DNA of 64,000 nt from Mucilaginibacter xinganensis (GTDB lineage: Bacteria; Bacteroidota; Bacteroidia; Sphingobacteriales; Sphingobacteriaceae): assembly GCA_026225055.1 (NCBI GenBank), contig JAMFSA010000076.1, positions 1-64,000 of the forward strand. The letters are read 5' to 3'. The position numbers and the translations under genes are program-made. The stretch's first letter is position 1. Every line of letters starts with the position of its first letter. Below, in pieces: positions 62,720 through 64,000 of the stretch. The notes under the pieces are model-generated. The model saw only the letters and a list, made by a program, of their open reading frames with translations. It made no database searches and was not told the DNA's origin.

Positions 62720-64000
62720 ATGAATAAATTTAGTCTGCTATTACTATTCGTGTTTACAGGCAGTGTTTTTGCGCAGGAGCGCAAAGCGCCTGCTTACCCG
62801 CTAATCACACACAATACTTATTTCAGTATTTGGTCGAACACCGATAGTTTGAATGAGTCAACCACTCATCATTGGACGGGTAAAAATCAATCATTGCTTG
62901 GTTTTATTAAGGTTGATGATAAAGTTTACCGCTTTATGGGTAAAGAGGCAGAGGGTTATAAAACCATATTGCCTGCGGCAGATGAAGCTAACTACCCGGT
63001 AAAATATACCGAAACCGAGCCTAAAGGCGACTGGAAATCGGCCCAATATAATGATGCAGACTGGAAAGGCGGCCTGGCACCAATAGGTACCGACGACTTT
63101 GACAAAACTAAATGGACAACCCATGATATTTGGGTTAGGCGCACATTTACAGTAGCAGATGCCAGCATGATCAATAAGCTGATCTTAAAGCTGTCGCACG
63201 ATGATGATATCGATGTATACCTGAATGGGGAGAAAGTATATCAAAAAGTAGGCGTTACTAATGATTATGGTATGGTACCCATTGCCAATACTTTAAAAAA
63301 TGGCGAGAATATATTAGCCGTACACGTGGTTAATACAGGTGGCGGTTCAAGGGTTGATGTTGGTTTGGTTGACCAGATCAAACAAAAACTACGCAGGATA
63401 GAAGTGGCTAAACAAACCAGTGTTGATTTAAATGCCACCCAAACCATATACAAATTTGAGTGCGGTAATGCCGATTTGCAATTAACCTTCACTTCACCTT
63501 TATTGCTGAATGACCTGGCGCTTTTATCAAGGCCGGTATCATATATCTCGTACAAAGTAAAATCGAACGATGGCAAGCCGCATAACATTAAAGTATTTTT
63601 CAGTGCCTCGGCCGACTTAGCCCGTGATAAACCGTCACAACCGGTTACTGCTGAAAAAATAGTATCAGCCAGCTTATCCATGTTAAAAGTAGGTACTGAT
63701 GAGCAGCCTATCCTTAAAAAGAACGGCGATGATGTACGTATTGATTGGGGGTACCTGTATGTGGCGGCTCCTAAAGCTACCAACGCGCTACAATACACCG
63801 GCAGCAGTGCGGATGCGGTTGGTTCTTTCGTCAACAATGTAAGTATAACCACGGCTAAACAGGGTACGGATATCGTTCTAAATACGGTGATCCCATTTGG
63901 CAATGTCGGCAATACAGCCGTTGAGAAGTTTATTGAGTTGGGTTATGATGATATTACGCCTATCCAGTATTTCCATAGCGACTTAAAGCCATGGTGGCAA
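62720..64000 (+). CDS. DUF4964/glutaminase-like exported protein, 3' end outside window
   Basis: An open frame of 427 codons runs from ATG 62720 to the last base without a stop. The signal peptide covers residues 1-19 (SVFAQ). The segment APAYPLITHNTYFSIWSNTDSLNESTTHHWTG with VDDKVYRFMG is characteristic of DUF4964. A galactose-binding-like insert with WVRRTF and LSHDDDIDVYLNGEKV (about 125-210) and a DUF5127-like beta domain follow. Family members carry a C-terminal DUF4965 domain, expected beyond the edge, and are annotated as glutaminase-like by relation to fungal GtaA. In polysaccharide loci their true substrate is probably a glycan or glycopeptide. Confidence 0.82.
   Translation, partial: MNKFSLLLLFVFTGSVFAQERKAPAYPLITHNTYFSIWSNTDSLNESTTHHWTGKNQSLLGFIKVDDKVYRFMGKEAEGYKTILPAADEANYPVKYTETEPKGDWKSAQYNDADWKGGLAPIGTDDFDKTKWTTHDIWVRRTFTVADASMINKLILKLSHDDDIDVYLNGEKVYQKVGVTNDYGMVPIANTLKNGENILAVHVVNTGGGSRVDVGLVDQIKQKLRRIEVAKQTSVDLNATQTIYKFECGNADLQLTFTSPLLLNDLALLSRPVSYISYKVKSNDGKPHNIKVFFSASADLARDKPSQPVTAEKIVSASLSMLKVGTDEQPILKKNGDDVRIDWGYLYVAAPKATNALQYTGSSADAVGSFVNNVSITTAKQGTDIVLNTVIPFGNVGNTAVEKFIELGYDDITPIQYFHSDLKPWWQ

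Noticed and set aside
1..64000. CRISPR arrays, tRNA or rRNA genes, insertion sequences
   Set aside because: I found no regular spaced repeats, cloverleaf or rRNA-like sequence, and no transposase frame or flanking inverted repeats by eye; a tRNA scan was not possible.

Overview
The window looks like a chromosomal segment of a Bacteroidota bacterium, most likely family Sphingobacteriaceae and perhaps Mucilaginibacter or a close relative (genus is a guess). The evidence is two SusC/SusD outer-membrane uptake pairs, a hybrid two-component sensor fused to an AraC domain, many lipoproteins, TPR histidine kinases, LytTR regulation and promoter boxes of the Bacteroidota form TAnnTTTG. I saw no rRNA, tRNA, transposase, integrase or CRISPR array.

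Region by region. 1-9.3 kb (+): an envelope redox cluster with two tandem TlpA-like thioredoxin proteins, a YceI protein, a dihaem cytochrome c peroxidase, a TonB-dependent receptor, a DUF4397 lipoprotein and a Tat-exported superoxide dismutase. Two very short Cys-rich reading frames (119-190 and 2964-3041) sit before the first TlpA gene and before yceI and look like leader peptides. 9.4-17.8 kb: a TPR histidine kinase, two small membrane proteins, a 1499-residue helicase-nuclease, a YflT-like small protein and a DNA glycosylase whose zinc finger has lost its cysteines.

17.8-29.8 kb: a compact fructan utilisation locus. A hybrid sensor with a periplasmic sugar-binding domain diverges from a sugar porter, a fructokinase-type kinase, a SusC/SusD pair and a GH32 fructanase. 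The sensor should detect fructose outside the inner membrane. SusC/D import oligofructans, GH32 trims them in the periplasm, the porter takes up the sugar and the kinase phosphorylates it. 29.9-35.3 kb: a GH9 enzyme, a Tat-exported Gfo/Idh/MocA oxidoreductase and a PepSY-like lipoprotein.

35.4-44.4 kb (-): the most unusual block. A LytS-type kinase, a LytTR regulator and a lone receiver are followed by six overlapping or nearly abutting genes: a PqqD-like protein, an ATP-grasp ligase, a decarboxylase of the diaminopimelate/ornithine type, a fusion of a urea-transporter-like membrane domain with an M23 peptidase, a TPR/beta-barrel protein and a TPR protein. I know of no described system with this composition.

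44.8-48.7 kb: a GH3 beta-glycosidase divergent from a regulator with a degenerate Nudix domain, with a perfect 14-bp inverted repeat between them, then a hypothetical gene. 48.7-64 kb (+): a second polysaccharide locus. It begins with a membrane-spanning regulator (beta-propeller sensor outside, SARP/BTAD-like DNA-binding part inside). Next come SusC, SusD, a DUF3823 lipoprotein, an unclassified 725-residue putative glycosidase, a GH92 alpha-mannosidase and the start of a DUF4964-type glutaminase-like protein cut by the window end. The GH92 enzyme suggests a mannose-containing glycan or glycoprotein as substrate.
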